Source of the DNA: JAJYVT01 sp035534455
Lineage (GTDB): Bacteria > Actinomycetota > Acidimicrobiia > Acidimicrobiales > RAAP-2
DNA: 47,622 nucleotides
Assembly (NCBI GenBank): GCA_035534455.1
Contig: DATLRV010000036.1
Coordinates: forward strand, 1 to 47,622
Direction: 5' to 3'
Part shown: piece after piece, positions 31,145-39,564 of the stretch
How the letters are laid out: each line of letters opens with the position of its first letter
Position numbering within the stretch: the first letter of the stretch is position 1
Translations under genes and position numbers: made by a program
Notes under the pieces: model-generated
The model's database searches: none
Told to the model about the DNA's origin: nothing
What the model saw: the letters and a program-made list of their open reading frames with translations, nothing else

Positions 31145-31999
31145 GTGCCCACGGAGAAACGAGCGAGACAGAAGGCCGCGCGCCGCAAGAAGCGGGCGGC
31201 TCAGGTCCGCCGGGTACGGATTCGCCGGCGTCTGCGCACGGGAGGCTTCGTCGCTGGCGGAGGGGTCGTCGTCCTGGTCGTCGCGCTCGCAAGCGCCGGC
31301 GTGTTCTCGGGCGGCTCGACCCCGCCGAAGAAGAGCGGGACCACGACCACGACCACGACCACCTCGAAGGCGACAACAACCCAGAAGCTGCAGGCCGCGG
31401 CGGACAGGCTCGCCGTGGCCGCCCACTGCCCGCCGACACCCAAGACCAGGACGAACACGAAGCACTGGTCGTCGCCGCCACCGATGACGATCGACCCGAC
31501 AAAGACCTACACGGCCACCGTGACGACCGCCGCCGGCTCCTTCGTCGTCACCCTCGACGCGAAGGCGGCGCCGAACACCGTGAACAACTTCGTCTTTCTC
31601 GCCGACCAGGGCTTCTACAACTGCAGCACCTTCCACAGGGTGGTCCCCGGGTTCATGGACCAGACGGGAGACCCGACCGGGACCGGTTCGGGCGGCCCTG
31701 GCTACGAGTTCGCCAACGAGAACGTCCCGGCGTCGTACACCAGCGGTGACGTCGCGATGGCCAACTCCGGGGGGACAGCCACCAACGGGAGCCAGTTCTT
31801 CGTGCTCGTGCCGGGCGGCACAAAGACCCTGAACGCGGACCTCGCGCAAGGCAACAAGTACTCGCTCTTCGGCACCGTGACGTCCGGCATGACCGTCGTG
31901 ACGAAGATCAACTCGGAGGGGAACTCGACACCGAAGGCCAACGGCGTCCCCCCGAAGGTCGTCCAGCGCATCCTGACCGTGAAGATCAAGACATCCTGA
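31145..31999 (+). CDS. Membrane-anchored cyclophilin-type peptidyl-prolyl isomerase
   Basis: A 284-residue protein with a strongly basic N terminus (residues 1-32), one membrane helix at about 34-56, and a Thr/Lys/Ser linker with a run of threonines at about 66-80. The rest, from about residue 115, is a cyclophilin domain. Key segments are NNFVFLADQGFYNCSTFHRV, with the active-site Arg next to Phe-His, GDPTGTGSGGPGYEF and NGSQFFVL. The domain faces outward and probably helps fold exported proteins. GTG at 31145 was chosen because longer starts run into lysC. It lies 34 bases before a second cyclophilin gene. Confidence 0.92.
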   Translation: MPTEKRARQKAARRKKRAAQVRRVRIRRRLRTGGFVAGGGVVVLVVALASAGVFSGGSTPPKKSGTTTTTTTTSKATTTQKLQAAADRLAVAAHCPPTPKTRTNTKHWSSPPPMTIDPTKTYTATVTTAAGSFVVTLDAKAAPNTVNNFVFLADQGFYNCSTFHRVVPGFMDQTGDPTGTGSGGPGYEFANENVPASYTSGDVAMANSGGTATNGSQFFVLVPGGTKTLNADLAQGNKYSLFGTVTSGMTVVTKINSEGNSTPKANGVPPKVVQRILTVKIKTS

Positions 32000-32033
32000 C
32001 CGTGACACCCAACGAAAGACGAAAGCTGACGCC

Positions 32034-32585
32034 ATGACCGACATCCCCGCACCCGACGGCTCCAGCCCCAAGCGCCAGCGGTTCGACGGTCCCCCGCCGA
32101 TGGTGATCGACCCGCAGCAGCGCTACACCGCGACGATCGAGACCTCCAAGGGCACGATCGTCGCCGAGCTCGACCCCGCGGGCGCACCGCTCACCGTGAA
32201 CAACTTCGTCTTCCTCGCTCGCTGGCACTACTTCGACGGGATCGTCTTCCACAGGATCATCCCGGGATTCGTGATCCAGGGCGGCGACCCCGAGGGCACC
32301 GGGCGCGGCGGGCCCGGCTACCGGTTCGCCGACGAGCTCCCCAAGCCCGGGCGCTACCAGGTCGGCTCCCTGGCGATGGCCAACGCCGGGCCGGACACCA
32401 ACGGCAGCCAGTTCTTCATCGTGAGCGGCCCCGACGGCGCCCGACTCCCGCCCCAGTACTCCCACTTCGGCGCCGTGGTCGCCGGTGGCGACGTCGTCAA
32501 GGCGATCGACGCGCTCGGGACCGGCGCGGGCACGCCGTCCGAGAGCGTGGTCATCGAGTCCCTCACCGTCGCCGAGCACGAGTAG
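32034..32585 (+). CDS. Cytoplasmic cyclophilin-type peptidyl-prolyl isomerase
   Basis: A 183-residue cyclophilin with no signal or membrane helix. Motifs are complete: NNFVFLARWHYFDGIVFHRI with the catalytic Arg, PGFVIQGGDPEGTGRGGPGY, MANAGPDTNGSQFFI and YSHFGAVVAGGDVV. It catalyses cis-trans isomerisation of prolyl bonds. The short Pro-rich N terminus before PPPMVIDPQQRYTAT matches the linker of the gene before it (PPPMTIDPTKTYTAT), which shows the two arose by tandem duplication. Together they give one isomerase inside and one outside the membrane. Confidence 0.95.
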   Translation: MTDIPAPDGSSPKRQRFDGPPPMVIDPQQRYTATIETSKGTIVAELDPAGAPLTVNNFVFLARWHYFDGIVFHRIIPGFVIQGGDPEGTGRGGPGYRFADELPKPGRYQVGSLAMANAGPDTNGSQFFIVSGPDGARLPPQYSHFGAVVAGGDVVKAIDALGTGAGTPSESVVIESLTVAEHE

Positions 32586-32669
32586 CCGCCCCGGGCCGGG
32601 CGCTGCCGGACCTCGGGCCGGCGCAGCCCCGCGGTGCACGCGGCCCGCGACCCCGGCGGATCGGGCACA

Positions 32670-33440
32670 GTGATAGGCGTGCGACGCCGGAGCCCACTCG
32701 TGCGCGCGAGCGCCGCGGCGGCGTTCTGCGCCATGGTCCTCGGTGCGGCCTCGTGCGGGGGTGGGCTGCCCGGCGCCGCAGGTCACGCCCACGACCCCCC
32801 GCACCACCTGTCGGCGACGCAGCACCGGGGCACCACCACGACGAGCCGACCGTCCTCGACGACGACCACCGCGGCGCCCCCCTCCACCACGGCGGTCCCC
32901 CCCACCACGTCAGCGCCGCCGGGCCACGGCCCGATCACCGAGCCGCCGCTCCCGCCCCCGGGGGCCGGCTTCGCGGCCGACCAGGTCACGGCGATCGGTG
33001 ACTCGGTGATGATCGACTACGCAGGCGCGCTCGAGAACGACGTCCCGGGCATCCACGTCACAGCGGTGGTGAGCCGGTGGTGGACAACAGGCGAGGCGGC
33101 CCTCCGGCAGCTCGAGTCCGAGAACGCCCTCGGCGCCGTGGTCATCGTCGGGCTCGGCACGAACGGCCCGGTCACGGCCGCGCAGTTCGACGCCATGATG
33201 TCGGTGCTGTCGGGGGCGTCGCGCGTGGTCTTCGTGAACGTCCGCGTCGACCGCACATGGCAGGACTCGACCAACGCGGTGCTCGCGCAGGGTGTCGCCG
33301 GCTCCCCGCGCGCCTTCCTCGTCGACTGGTACTCGCTCGCCGTGCAGAACCCCGGCTGGCTGTACCCGACACAGACGCATCTCCCGATCGACGGCCCGGG
33401 CGCCCAAGCCCTCGCTGCGCTCGTGGCAGGAGCGGCCTGA
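32670..33440 (+). CDS. Lipoprotein with an SGNH hydrolase-like domain
   Basis: About 256 residues. The N terminus has a basic stretch, a hydrophobic helix and a lipobox ending LGAASC, so it is probably a lipid-anchored protein outside the membrane. A Thr/Ser/Pro-rich stalk of about 60 residues follows. The C-terminal domain opens with AIGDSVMIDYAGAL, the GDS block of SGNH hydrolases, and has VVIVGLGTNGP as the block with Gly and Asn. It ends near QTHLPIDGPGAQALAALV, where DxxHP is normally expected but the order is altered. It resembles the soluble domain found at the end of acyltransferase-3 proteins. Start codon is uncertain: GTG at 32670 or 32679. Confidence 0.72.
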   Translation: MIGVRRRSPLVRASAAAAFCAMVLGAASCGGGLPGAAGHAHDPPHHLSATQHRGTTTTSRPSSTTTTAAPPSTTAVPPTTSAPPGHGPITEPPLPPPGAGFAADQVTAIGDSVMIDYAGALENDVPGIHVTAVVSRWWTTGEAALRQLESENALGAVVIVGLGTNGPVTAAQFDAMMSVLSGASRVVFVNVRVDRTWQDSTNAVLAQGVAGSPRAFLVDWYSLAVQNPGWLYPTQTHLPIDGPGAQALAALVAGAA

Positions 33441-33489
33441 GCCATCCGGCCAAGCGGCCATGGCCATCGGCTCCCGGGCGGCTGCGCCG

Positions 33490-34179
33490 TCAGCGCCCTG
33501 CGAGCGCGCCGAGCCCCTCGACCGCGACGCTCCCGTCGACGAAGACCTCCGGGTCTCCTTCCCCGATGCTCCGCCAGGTCCCCTCGGGGTCGCGGAGCAC
33601 GGCGGTACGCGCGGGGATCCCGACGACCGGCAGCCCGGGGGGCGCGAGCAGCACCGAGCGGTGCAGCTTCGCGCCGTGCGCGTCGTCCTGCAGGTCGTCG
33701 CCGAGCGGGACCACGGCCAGCCCCTCCACGAGCCCCAGGCCGACGGTGAGCGCGCCCCCACGCGGATCGACCATCGGGTCGGACAGCACGAGTGCCCCCG
33801 CGCCGGCTCCGGCGACCACGGCGCCGGCGTTCCACGCCGCGCGCAACGCCGCGAAGACCTTCGAGTCCTTGAGGACCGACCGCAGGTGCAGCGGCGACCC
33901 CCCGCCCAGGTAGACGAAGCCGGCCGAGCCGACGATCGCCGCCGCACCGTCGTCCTGGGCGTCGGCGCGGCTCGTCACCATGAGCCCCTCCACCTCGGCG
34001 TCCCACTGCGAGAACCACTCGGCCGCGGCGAGCACCCTTCGCTCGGGGTGCTCGAACGCCGCGGCCGTCGGCAGCACGACCACCTTGCGGGTCCCGGCCG
34101 CCTCGAGGAGCCGGGCGTCGAACTCGCAGCCCGGCGTCCACTCGCCGCCGCCGACGAGGGCCAGGATTCCGGGGCTCAT
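33490..34179 (-). CDS. Peptidase S51/cyanophycinase-fold protein lacking the nucleophile serine
   Basis: A 229-residue protein of the S51 (cyanophycinase, dipeptidase E) class I glutamine-amidotransferase-like fold. Fold markers include ILALVGGGEWTPG at the start, KVVVLPTAAAFEHPER, and FVYLGGGSPLHLRSVLKDS. In active members the nucleophile lies in G-x-S-A-G-A; here the same strand-turn reads VVAGAGAGALVL, with Gly at position 126 in place of Ser. It is therefore unlikely to be a serine peptidase unless another residue takes over. ATG at 34179 is chosen over 34209 because homology begins there. It is divergent from the hbd gene across 98 bases. Confidence 0.78.
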   Translation of the reverse strand: MSPGILALVGGGEWTPGCEFDARLLEAAGTRKVVVLPTAAAFEHPERRVLAAAEWFSQWDAEVEGLMVTSRADAQDDGAAAIVGSAGFVYLGGGSPLHLRSVLKDSKVFAALRAAWNAGAVVAGAGAGALVLSDPMVDPRGGALTVGLGLVEGLAVVPLGDDLQDDAHGAKLHRSVLLAPPGLPVVGIPARTAVLRDPEGTWRSIGEGDPEVFVDGSVAVEGLGALAGR

Positions 34180-34245
34180 CTCGGCGCCACCACGCCCACA
34201 CGATCTCACAGTCCCGGTGCGGGCCCGGCGAGCGCAACGCCCGGT

Positions 34246-34257
34246 TACCGGCCGGTA
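34246..34257. promoter_or_regulatory. Perfect palindrome TACCGGCCGGTA, candidate operator of the ethylmalonyl-CoA genes
   Basis: A 12-bp perfect palindrome, preceded by T to give TTACCGGCCGGT, which is also found between ccr and the thiolase gene. It overlaps the position of the -35 box of the predicted hbd promoter, so a bound protein would block it. Confidence 0.6.
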
Positions 34258-34266
34258 GATGGCGGG

Positions 34267-34272
34267 TACCCT
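34267..34272 (+). promoter_or_regulatory. -10 box of a predicted leaderless promoter (hbd)
   Basis: TACCCT ends five bases before the ATG at 34278. A -35-like TTACCG (34245-34250) lies 16 bases upstream and is part of the palindrome. Confidence 0.55.
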
Positions 34273-34277
34273 GGTAC

Positions 34278-35129
34278 ATGGTGTGCAAGCGGGTGGGCAT
34301 CGTCGGCGCCGGGATCATGGGGGCCGGGATCGCCGAGGTCGCCGCGGCCCACGGCCACGACGTGGTGCTCCGGAGCCGCAGCCAGTCCTCCGCAGAGGCG
34401 ATGTTCGCCAACCTCGAGAAGTCCCTCGATCGCCAGGTGGCGAAGGAGCGGTGCACCAAGGACGAGCGTGACGAGATCCTCGGCCGCGTCTCGGTGACCA
34501 CGGACTTCGCGGACCTCGCCGACGCCGACCTCGTGATCGAGTCCATCGTCGAGGACATCGCCGCGAAACGGCACCTCTTCAACGAGCTCGACCGCGTCTG
34601 CGACGACCAGGCGGTGCTCGCGACCAACACCTCGACCCTGCCCGTCGTGGAGCTGGCGATGGAGACGGGACGGCCCGACCGCGTGTGCGGGATCCACTTC
34701 TTCAATCCCGCGCCCGTGATGCCCCTCGTGGAGGTCATCCGGCCCATCACCGCCTCCGACGAGACGATCGCAGCCGCCCACGAGTTCGCCGGCGCCTGCG
34801 GCAAGGAGCCGGTGGAGGTGAAGGACCGCGCCGGCTTCGTCGTCAACGCCCTGCTGTTCCCCTACCTGAACGAGGCCGTGCGCCTGCTCGAGCAGGGCGT
34901 CGCCACCAAGGAGGGAATCGATGCGGCGATGAAGGGGGGTTGCGGCTTCCCGATGGGCCCGTTCGCGCTGCTCGACCTGGTGGGCCTCGACACCTCGGTC
35001 GCGATCCTCGACGCGCTCTACGCCGAGTACCGCGACCCGCACTACGCGACGGCACCGCTCCTGCGCCGGATGGTCTCGGCGGAGCAGCTCGGCCGAAAGT
35101 CCGGACAGGGCTTCTACACCTACCGCTGA
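34278..35129 (+). CDS. 3-hydroxybutyryl-CoA dehydrogenase
   Basis: A 283-residue NAD(P)-dependent 3-hydroxyacyl-CoA dehydrogenase of the short (HBD/PaaH) type that interconverts acetoacetyl-CoA and (S)-3-hydroxybutyryl-CoA. The nucleotide-binding loop is VGIVGAGIMGAGIAEVAA (residues 6-23). The catalytic His is in HFFNPAPVMPLVEVI, and the C-terminal domain has DRAGFVVNALLFPYLNEAV and KSGQGFYTY. It is followed 14 bases later by the ethylmalonyl-CoA mutase gene, probably one transcript. In this cluster it should act between the thiolase and Ccr, although a crotonase would also be needed. Confidence 0.94.
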   Translation: MVCKRVGIVGAGIMGAGIAEVAAAHGHDVVLRSRSQSSAEAMFANLEKSLDRQVAKERCTKDERDEILGRVSVTTDFADLADADLVIESIVEDIAAKRHLFNELDRVCDDQAVLATNTSTLPVVELAMETGRPDRVCGIHFFNPAPVMPLVEVIRPITASDETIAAAHEFAGACGKEPVEVKDRAGFVVNALLFPYLNEAVRLLEQGVATKEGIDAAMKGGCGFPMGPFALLDLVGLDTSVAILDALYAEYRDPHYATAPLLRRMVSAEQLGRKSGQGFYTYR

Positions 35130-35143
35130 ACGCGCCGACGACG

Positions 35144-37195
35144 ATGCCTGACGAGCGCCCGGCCCGATCGTCGCCGTGGATGATGCGCACCTACTCGGGC
35201 CACTCGAGTGCACGCGCTTCCAACGAGCTCTACCGCACGAACCTCGCCAAGGGGCAGACGGGGCTCTCGATCGCCTTCGACCTGCCAACCCAGATCGGCT
35301 ACGACCCCGACGCGCCCGAGGCCGCGGGTGAGGTCGGCAAGGTCGGGGTCCCCGTCGCGCACCTCGGGCACATGCGCGAGCTCATGGCGGGCATCCCGGT
35401 CGGCGAGATGAACACCTCGATGACGATCAACGCGACGGCGGCCTGGCTCCTCGGCCTCTACGTCGCGTACGCCACGGAGCAGGGCGTCGCGCCCGAGTCG
35501 CTCCAGGGCACCACGCAGAACGACATCGTGAAGGAGTACCTGAGCCGGGGCACCTTCATCTTCCCGCCGGAGCCGAGCCGCAGGCTCACCGTGGACACGA
35601 TCGCCTACACGGTCCGCCACGTGCCCAAGTGGAACCCGGTGAACGTCTGCAGCTACCACCTCCAGGAGGCGGGCGCGACGCCGGTCCAGGAGATCGCCTA
35701 CGCGCTGTCGACCGCGATCGGGATCCTCGACGCGGTTCGGGCGTCGGGCAAGGTCACCGAGTCCGAGCTCCCCCAGGTCGTCGGCCGCATCAGCTTCTTC
35801 GTGAACGCCGGCGTGCGTTTCGTCGAGGAGACCTGCAAGATGCGGGCGTTCGGCCGGATGTGGGACCGGATCTGCCTCGAGCGCTACGGCGTCACCGACC
35901 CCCGCCTTCGCCGGTTCCGCTACGGCGTGCAGGTGAACTCGCTCGGTCTCACCGAGCAGCAGCCCGAGAACAACGTGGTGCGCATCGTGCTCGAGACGCT
36001 CGGGGTCACCCTGTCGGCGGACGCCCGTGCGCGCGCCATCCAGCTGCCCGCGTGGAACGAGGCGCTCGGCCTGCCGCGCCCGTGGGACCAGCAGTGGTCG
36101 CTGCGGGTCCAGCAGATCCTCGCGTACGAGTCCGACCTTCTCGAGCACGCCGACATCTTCGAGGGCTCGCGGGTCGTCGAGGAGATGACGTCCTCGCTCG
36201 TCGACGGCGCGTCCGCCGAGCTCGACGACGTGCTGTCGCTCGGGGGCGCCTTCGAGGCGATCGAGGAGCTGAAGACCCGGCTGGTGCGGAGCCAGGCCGA
36301 GCGTATGCGCCGGATCGAGTCGGGCGACCTCAGGGTCGTCGGGGTGAACTGCTTCACCGAGACCGAACCGTCCCCGCTCACCGCGGACGCCGGTGCGGGC
36401 TCGGTGCTGAAGGTCGACCCGGCGGCGCAGGGCCGGCTGCAGGACGACGTCCGCGCGTGGCGGGCGGCACGGGACGGGACTGCGGTGCGACGGGCGATCG
36501 ACGAGTTGCGGCGGGCGGCTGCGGACCCGGCCGCGAACGTCATGCCGGCGACGATCGACCTCGCCCTCGCCGGCGGGACGACGGGCGAGTGGGCGGGGGC
36601 GCTGCGCGACGTGTTCGGCGAATACCGCGCCCCGACCGGCGTGACCGGTGCGGCACGCCGTGCACGCCCGGCGGGAGATCCGCGGGCAGCAACGACCGAC
36701 GCGGGCTCCGCCGGGGCGACGCAGGTGCGGGCGTTCGTCGAGGCGACCGGCGCGCCGCCCCGGCTCCTCGTCGCGAAACCCGGGCTCGACGGCCACTCGA
36801 ACGGGGCCGAGCAGATCGCCCTCGCCGCGCGCGACGCCGGTTTCGAGGTCGTCTACCAGGGAATCCGGCTGACGCCGGCCGAGATCGTGGCGGCGGCCCG
36901 GGACGAGGACGTCGACGTGGTGGGCCTCTCGGTCCTCTCCGGCTCCCACCTCCAGCTCGTTCCCGAGGTGCTCGACCTCCTGCGCGCCGAGGGGGTCGAC
37001 GTGCCGGTGGTGGTCGGGGGCATCGTTCCCGCAGACGACGCGGAGGTGCTCCGCGGCAAGGGGGTCGCCGCGGTCTACACGCCCAAGGACTTCGAGCTCG
37101 ACCGCATCGTCGGCGACCTCGCCGTGCTCGCAGGCCGCGGCGCCGCGGACCGGCAGCGGCAGGGGCAGGGGCAGCGGCAGGGCCGCGGGACCTGA
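35144..37195 (+). CDS. ecm: Ethylmalonyl-CoA mutase (adenosylcobalamin-dependent, fused B12 domain)
   Basis: A 683-residue acyl-CoA mutase that should convert (2R)-ethylmalonyl-CoA to methylsuccinyl-CoA. The barrel start, RTYSGHSSARASNELYRTNL, then GQTGLSIAFDLPTQIGYDPD and MNTSMTINATAAWLLGLY match the MeaA/Ecm group rather than methylmalonyl-CoA mutase, which has YAGFSTAEESN and SVSMTMNGAV. The C-terminal B12 domain has LDGHSNGAEQI (about residue 548), the DxHxxG cobalt-ligand motif, and ends with GSHLQLVPEVLDLL and PVVVGGIVP. The adjacent ccr supplies the substrate, which supports the call. An odd Gln/Arg tail ends the protein. Isobutyryl-CoA mutase-like activity is the main alternative. Confidence 0.87.
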   Translation: MPDERPARSSPWMMRTYSGHSSARASNELYRTNLAKGQTGLSIAFDLPTQIGYDPDAPEAAGEVGKVGVPVAHLGHMRELMAGIPVGEMNTSMTINATAAWLLGLYVAYATEQGVAPESLQGTTQNDIVKEYLSRGTFIFPPEPSRRLTVDTIAYTVRHVPKWNPVNVCSYHLQEAGATPVQEIAYALSTAIGILDAVRASGKVTESELPQVVGRISFFVNAGVRFVEETCKMRAFGRMWDRICLERYGVTDPRLRRFRYGVQVNSLGLTEQQPENNVVRIVLETLGVTLSADARARAIQLPAWNEALGLPRPWDQQWSLRVQQILAYESDLLEHADIFEGSRVVEEMTSSLVDGASAELDDVLSLGGAFEAIEELKTRLVRSQAERMRRIESGDLRVVGVNCFTETEPSPLTADAGAGSVLKVDPAAQGRLQDDVRAWRAARDGTAVRRAIDELRRAAADPAANVMPATIDLALAGGTTGEWAGALRDVFGEYRAPTGVTGAARRARPAGDPRAATTDAGSAGATQVRAFVEATGAPPRLLVAKPGLDGHSNGAEQIALAARDAGFEVVYQGIRLTPAEIVAAARDEDVDVVGLSVLSGSHLQLVPEVLDLLRAEGVDVPVVVGGIVPADDAEVLRGKGVAAVYTPKDFELDRIVGDLAVLAGRGAADRQRQGQGQRQGRGT

Positions 37196-37211
37196 GCCCT
37201 CGCTCCCCGCG

Positions 37212-37517
37212 TCAGCGCACCCAGGGGCGGTCTCTGCGCAACGCCGCCCGACGGGTCCACCACCGGCCGCTGAACCGCCACGCCCGCGCGGCGGCGTCGG
37301 CACGGGCGGCCCGCGCCGCGTCGGCGGCCGGGTCGACGGCCGGCGGGCGCGGCCAGAGCTCGAGGGCGGCCTCGGCGACGAGCGCCGCGACCACCGGGTC
37401 GACGGCGGGCCGCGGTCGCAGCCCGTGCCCGGTCACGGCCGCGGGCCGCCCTCCCTCCGGCGCTGGCGCCGGCGTGCGACCGGGCGCCGCGTCGTCCCCT
37501 GACCGAGCCGCGACCAC
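37212..37517 (-). CDS. Small protein after pccB, possible acyl-CoA carboxylase epsilon-like subunit
   Basis: A 101-residue frame starting at GTG 37517, twelve bases after the pccB stop. The N-terminal part is Pro/Ala/Arg-rich and may be untranslated if a later GTG is used. The C-terminal half reads as a real protein: DPVVAALVAEAALELWPRP, an Ala/Arg helix, then WRFSGRWWTRRAALRRDRPW. Small basic or helical proteins next to carboxyltransferase subunits (epsilon or OadG-like) often have an acidic-to-helical start and a Trp/Arg-rich end. The similarity is in style and position only. Confidence 0.5.
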   Translation of the reverse strand: MVAARSGDDAAPGRTPAPAPEGGRPAAVTGHGLRPRPAVDPVVAALVAEAALELWPRPPAVDPAADAARAARADAAARAWRFSGRWWTRRAALRRDRPWVR

Positions 37518-37528
37518 CGTCGGCCGGC

Positions 37529-39085
37529 TCAGAGCGGCACGTTGCCGTGCTTGCGGTGCGGCAGCTCCGAGCGCTTGGAGGCGAGCATGGCCAGGCTGCG
37601 CGCGAGGACCTTGCGCGTGTCCGCCGGGGAGATGACGTCGTCGACGTACCCGCGCTCCGCCGCGACGTAGGGCGTCGCGTACCGTTCCGTGTACTCCTCG
37701 ACGAGCTCGGCGCGGCGGGCGGCCGGGTCGGCGGCCGCGGCGAGCTCTCTGCGGTAGAGGATCTCGACCGCACCCTGCGGCCCCATCACGGCCAGCTCGG
37801 CCGAGGGCCACGCGTAGGCGAGATCGGCACCGATGGACTTCGAGTTCATGACGACGTACGCACCGCCGTAGGCCTTGCGCGTGATCACCTGGATGCGCGG
37901 CACCGTCGCCTCGCAATAGGCGTAGAGCAGCTTCGCCCCGTGCCGGATGATGCCCCCGTACTCCTGGTCGGTGCCGGGCATGAACCCGGGCACGTCCACG
38001 AACGTGACGAGCGGGATGTTGAACGCGTCGCAGGTCCGCACGAAGCGGGCCGCCTTCTCGGACGAGTCGATGTCTAAGACGCCGGCGAGCACCGCGGGCT
38101 GGTTGCCCACCACGCCCACCGCACGGCCGCCGATCCTCGCGAAGCCGCACGTGATCGACATCGCCCAGTGCGAATGGACCTCGAGGTACTCGCCGTCGTC
38201 GACGACCGCGGTGATGACCTTCTTCATGTCGTAGGGCTGGTTGGGCGAGGCGGGCATGAGGTCGACGAGCTCAGGGGTCTCGCGCTCGGGGTCGTCGCCT
38301 GACACGACCGTCGGGGGCTCCTCGAGGTTGTTCGAGGGAAGGAAGGAGAGCAGGTCGCGCACGTCGTCGAGGCAGGACTTCTCGTCGGCGGCGACGAAGG
38401 TCGCTACGCCCGACTTCGTCGCGTGGCTCATCGCACCGCCCAGCTCCTCGAGGGTGACGTCTTCTCCCGTCACCGTCTTCACCACGTCTGGTCCCGTGAT
38501 GAACATGTGCGAGGTGCCCTGGACCATGAAGACGAAGTCCGTGATCGCCGGGGAGTACACCGCTCCCCCGGCGCACGGGCCGAGGACGACGCTGATCTGC
38601 GGGATGACGCCGGACGACGCCACGTTGCGGTAGAAGATGCCGCCGTAGGAGTGGAGGGACACCACTCCCTCTTGGATCCGCGCCCCTGCACCGTCGTTGA
38701 GGCCGATCATCGGGACCCCGGTCGACGCGGCGAGGTCCATGACGGCGTGGATCTTCTCGGCGAAGACCTCCCCGAGGGCGCCGCCGAACACCGTGAAGTC
38801 CTGCGAGAACACGCACACCCTGCGGCCGTCGATGGTGCCGAAGCCCGTCACCACGCCGTCGGTGTAGGGGCGGTTCGCGTCGAGCCCCATGCCGTGCGCC
38901 CGGTGTCGCGAGAGCATGCGCATCTCCTCGAACGACCCGTCGTCGAGGAGGTAGTCGATCCGCTCGCGGGCGGTCATCTTGCCCTTGGCGTGCTGGCGCT
39001 CCACCGCGTGCGGGCTGCCCGCGTGCAGCGCCTCCTCCCGACGCGCCGCGAGGTCCGCGAGGCGATCGGCCATCGTGTGCTCCAT
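37529..39085 (-). CDS. pccB: Acyl-CoA carboxylase beta (carboxyltransferase) subunit, propionyl-CoA carboxylase type
   Basis: The 518-residue carboxyltransferase moves CO2 from carboxybiotin to propionyl- or acetyl-CoA. It begins with the charged helix RLADLAARREEALHAG and KGKMTARERIDYLLDDGSFE. The acyl-CoA and biotin sites show as GLNDGAGARIQEGVVSL and GPCAGGAVYSPAITDF in the N domain, and VPGFMPGTDQEYGGIIRHGA and TRKAYGGAYVVMNS in the C domain. The product supplies methylmalonyl-CoA to the epimerase encoded just upstream. The biotinylated alpha subunit is not in this window. ATG at 39085 has a -10-like box eight bases upstream; ATG at 39073, with GGAG six bases before it, is an alternative. 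Confidence 0.95.
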   Translation of the reverse strand: MEHTMADRLADLAARREEALHAGSPHAVERQHAKGKMTARERIDYLLDDGSFEEMRMLSRHRAHGMGLDANRPYTDGVVTGFGTIDGRRVCVFSQDFTVFGGALGEVFAEKIHAVMDLAASTGVPMIGLNDGAGARIQEGVVSLHSYGGIFYRNVASSGVIPQISVVLGPCAGGAVYSPAITDFVFMVQGTSHMFITGPDVVKTVTGEDVTLEELGGAMSHATKSGVATFVAADEKSCLDDVRDLLSFLPSNNLEEPPTVVSGDDPERETPELVDLMPASPNQPYDMKKVITAVVDDGEYLEVHSHWAMSITCGFARIGGRAVGVVGNQPAVLAGVLDIDSSEKAARFVRTCDAFNIPLVTFVDVPGFMPGTDQEYGGIIRHGAKLLYAYCEATVPRIQVITRKAYGGAYVVMNSKSIGADLAYAWPSAELAVMGPQGAVEILYRRELAAAADPAARRAELVEEYTERYATPYVAAERGYVDDVISPADTRKVLARSLAMLASKRSELPHRKHGNVPL

Positions 39086-39093
39086 GTCGACCG

Positions 39094-39099
39094 AGGCTA
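39094..39099 (-). promoter_or_regulatory. -10 box of a predicted leaderless promoter (pccB)
   Basis: TAGCCT on the minus strand ends eight bases before the ATG at 39085, in the 32-bp gap after the epimerase gene. It would let pccB be expressed apart from ccr. Confidence 0.45.
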
Positions 39100-39117
39100 G
39101 TGCGGCAGGCCGGTGCG

Positions 39118-39564
39118 CTACCCGCCCGCGCGGTGCTCGGCGCGCGGCCGATCCCCCTCCTGCACCAGCTCGATGAGCGTGCCGAAGGAGGTCTTCGGGT
39201 GGACGAAGGCGATGGTCGTGTCCCGCGAGCCCTTCCGGGGCGACTCGTCGATGACCCTGCCGCCGGCACGCTTGACCGCCTCCAGCGCGGCCGCGCAGTC
39301 CGCCACCCGGTAGCCCACGTGGTGGAGGCCCTCGCCCCTGTGGTCGAGGAACTTGGCCACCGGCGAATCGGCGCGGATTGGCGAGACGAGCTGGATGTAG
39401 GAGTCGGCCACCTTCACGAGCGCCTCTTCGACGCCGTCGCGCTCGACGCGCTCTCGGTGGGCGACCTCGGCACCGAGCGTGCCCGCGTACCACTCGATCG
39501 CGGCGTCGATGTCGCGCACGGCGATCGCCACGTGGTCGATCTCGGTGAGGAGCGGCTCGGTCAT
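39118..39564 (-). CDS. mce: Methylmalonyl-CoA/ethylmalonyl-CoA epimerase
   Basis: A 148-residue VOC-fold enzyme that interconverts (S)- and (R)-methylmalonyl-CoA; in the ethylmalonyl-CoA pathway the same enzyme also handles ethylmalonyl-CoA. Metal ligands fit IDHVAIAVRDIDAAIEWY (His), GLHHVGYRV (His) and GTLIELVQ (Glu), with a substrate loop around VEEALVKVADSYIQLV. The start ATG at 39564 overlaps the ccr stop (ATGA), so the two are translationally coupled. That coupling supports a role on the Ccr product. Confidence 0.94.
   Translation of the reverse strand: MTEPLLTEIDHVAIAVRDIDAAIEWYAGTLGAEVAHRERVERDGVEEALVKVADSYIQLVSPIRADSPVAKFLDHRGEGLHHVGYRVADCAAALEAVKRAGGRVIDESPRKGSRDTTIAFVHPKTSFGTLIELVQEGDRPRAEHRAGG

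Noticed and set aside
35144..37195. Calling the mutase methylmalonyl-CoA mutase
   Set aside because: The barrel start (YSGHSSARASNELYRTNL) and NTSMTINATA are Ecm/MeaA-type, whereas methylmalonyl-CoA mutase has a long N-terminal arm and SVSMTMNGAV. The neighbouring ccr also favours ethylmalonyl-CoA mutase.
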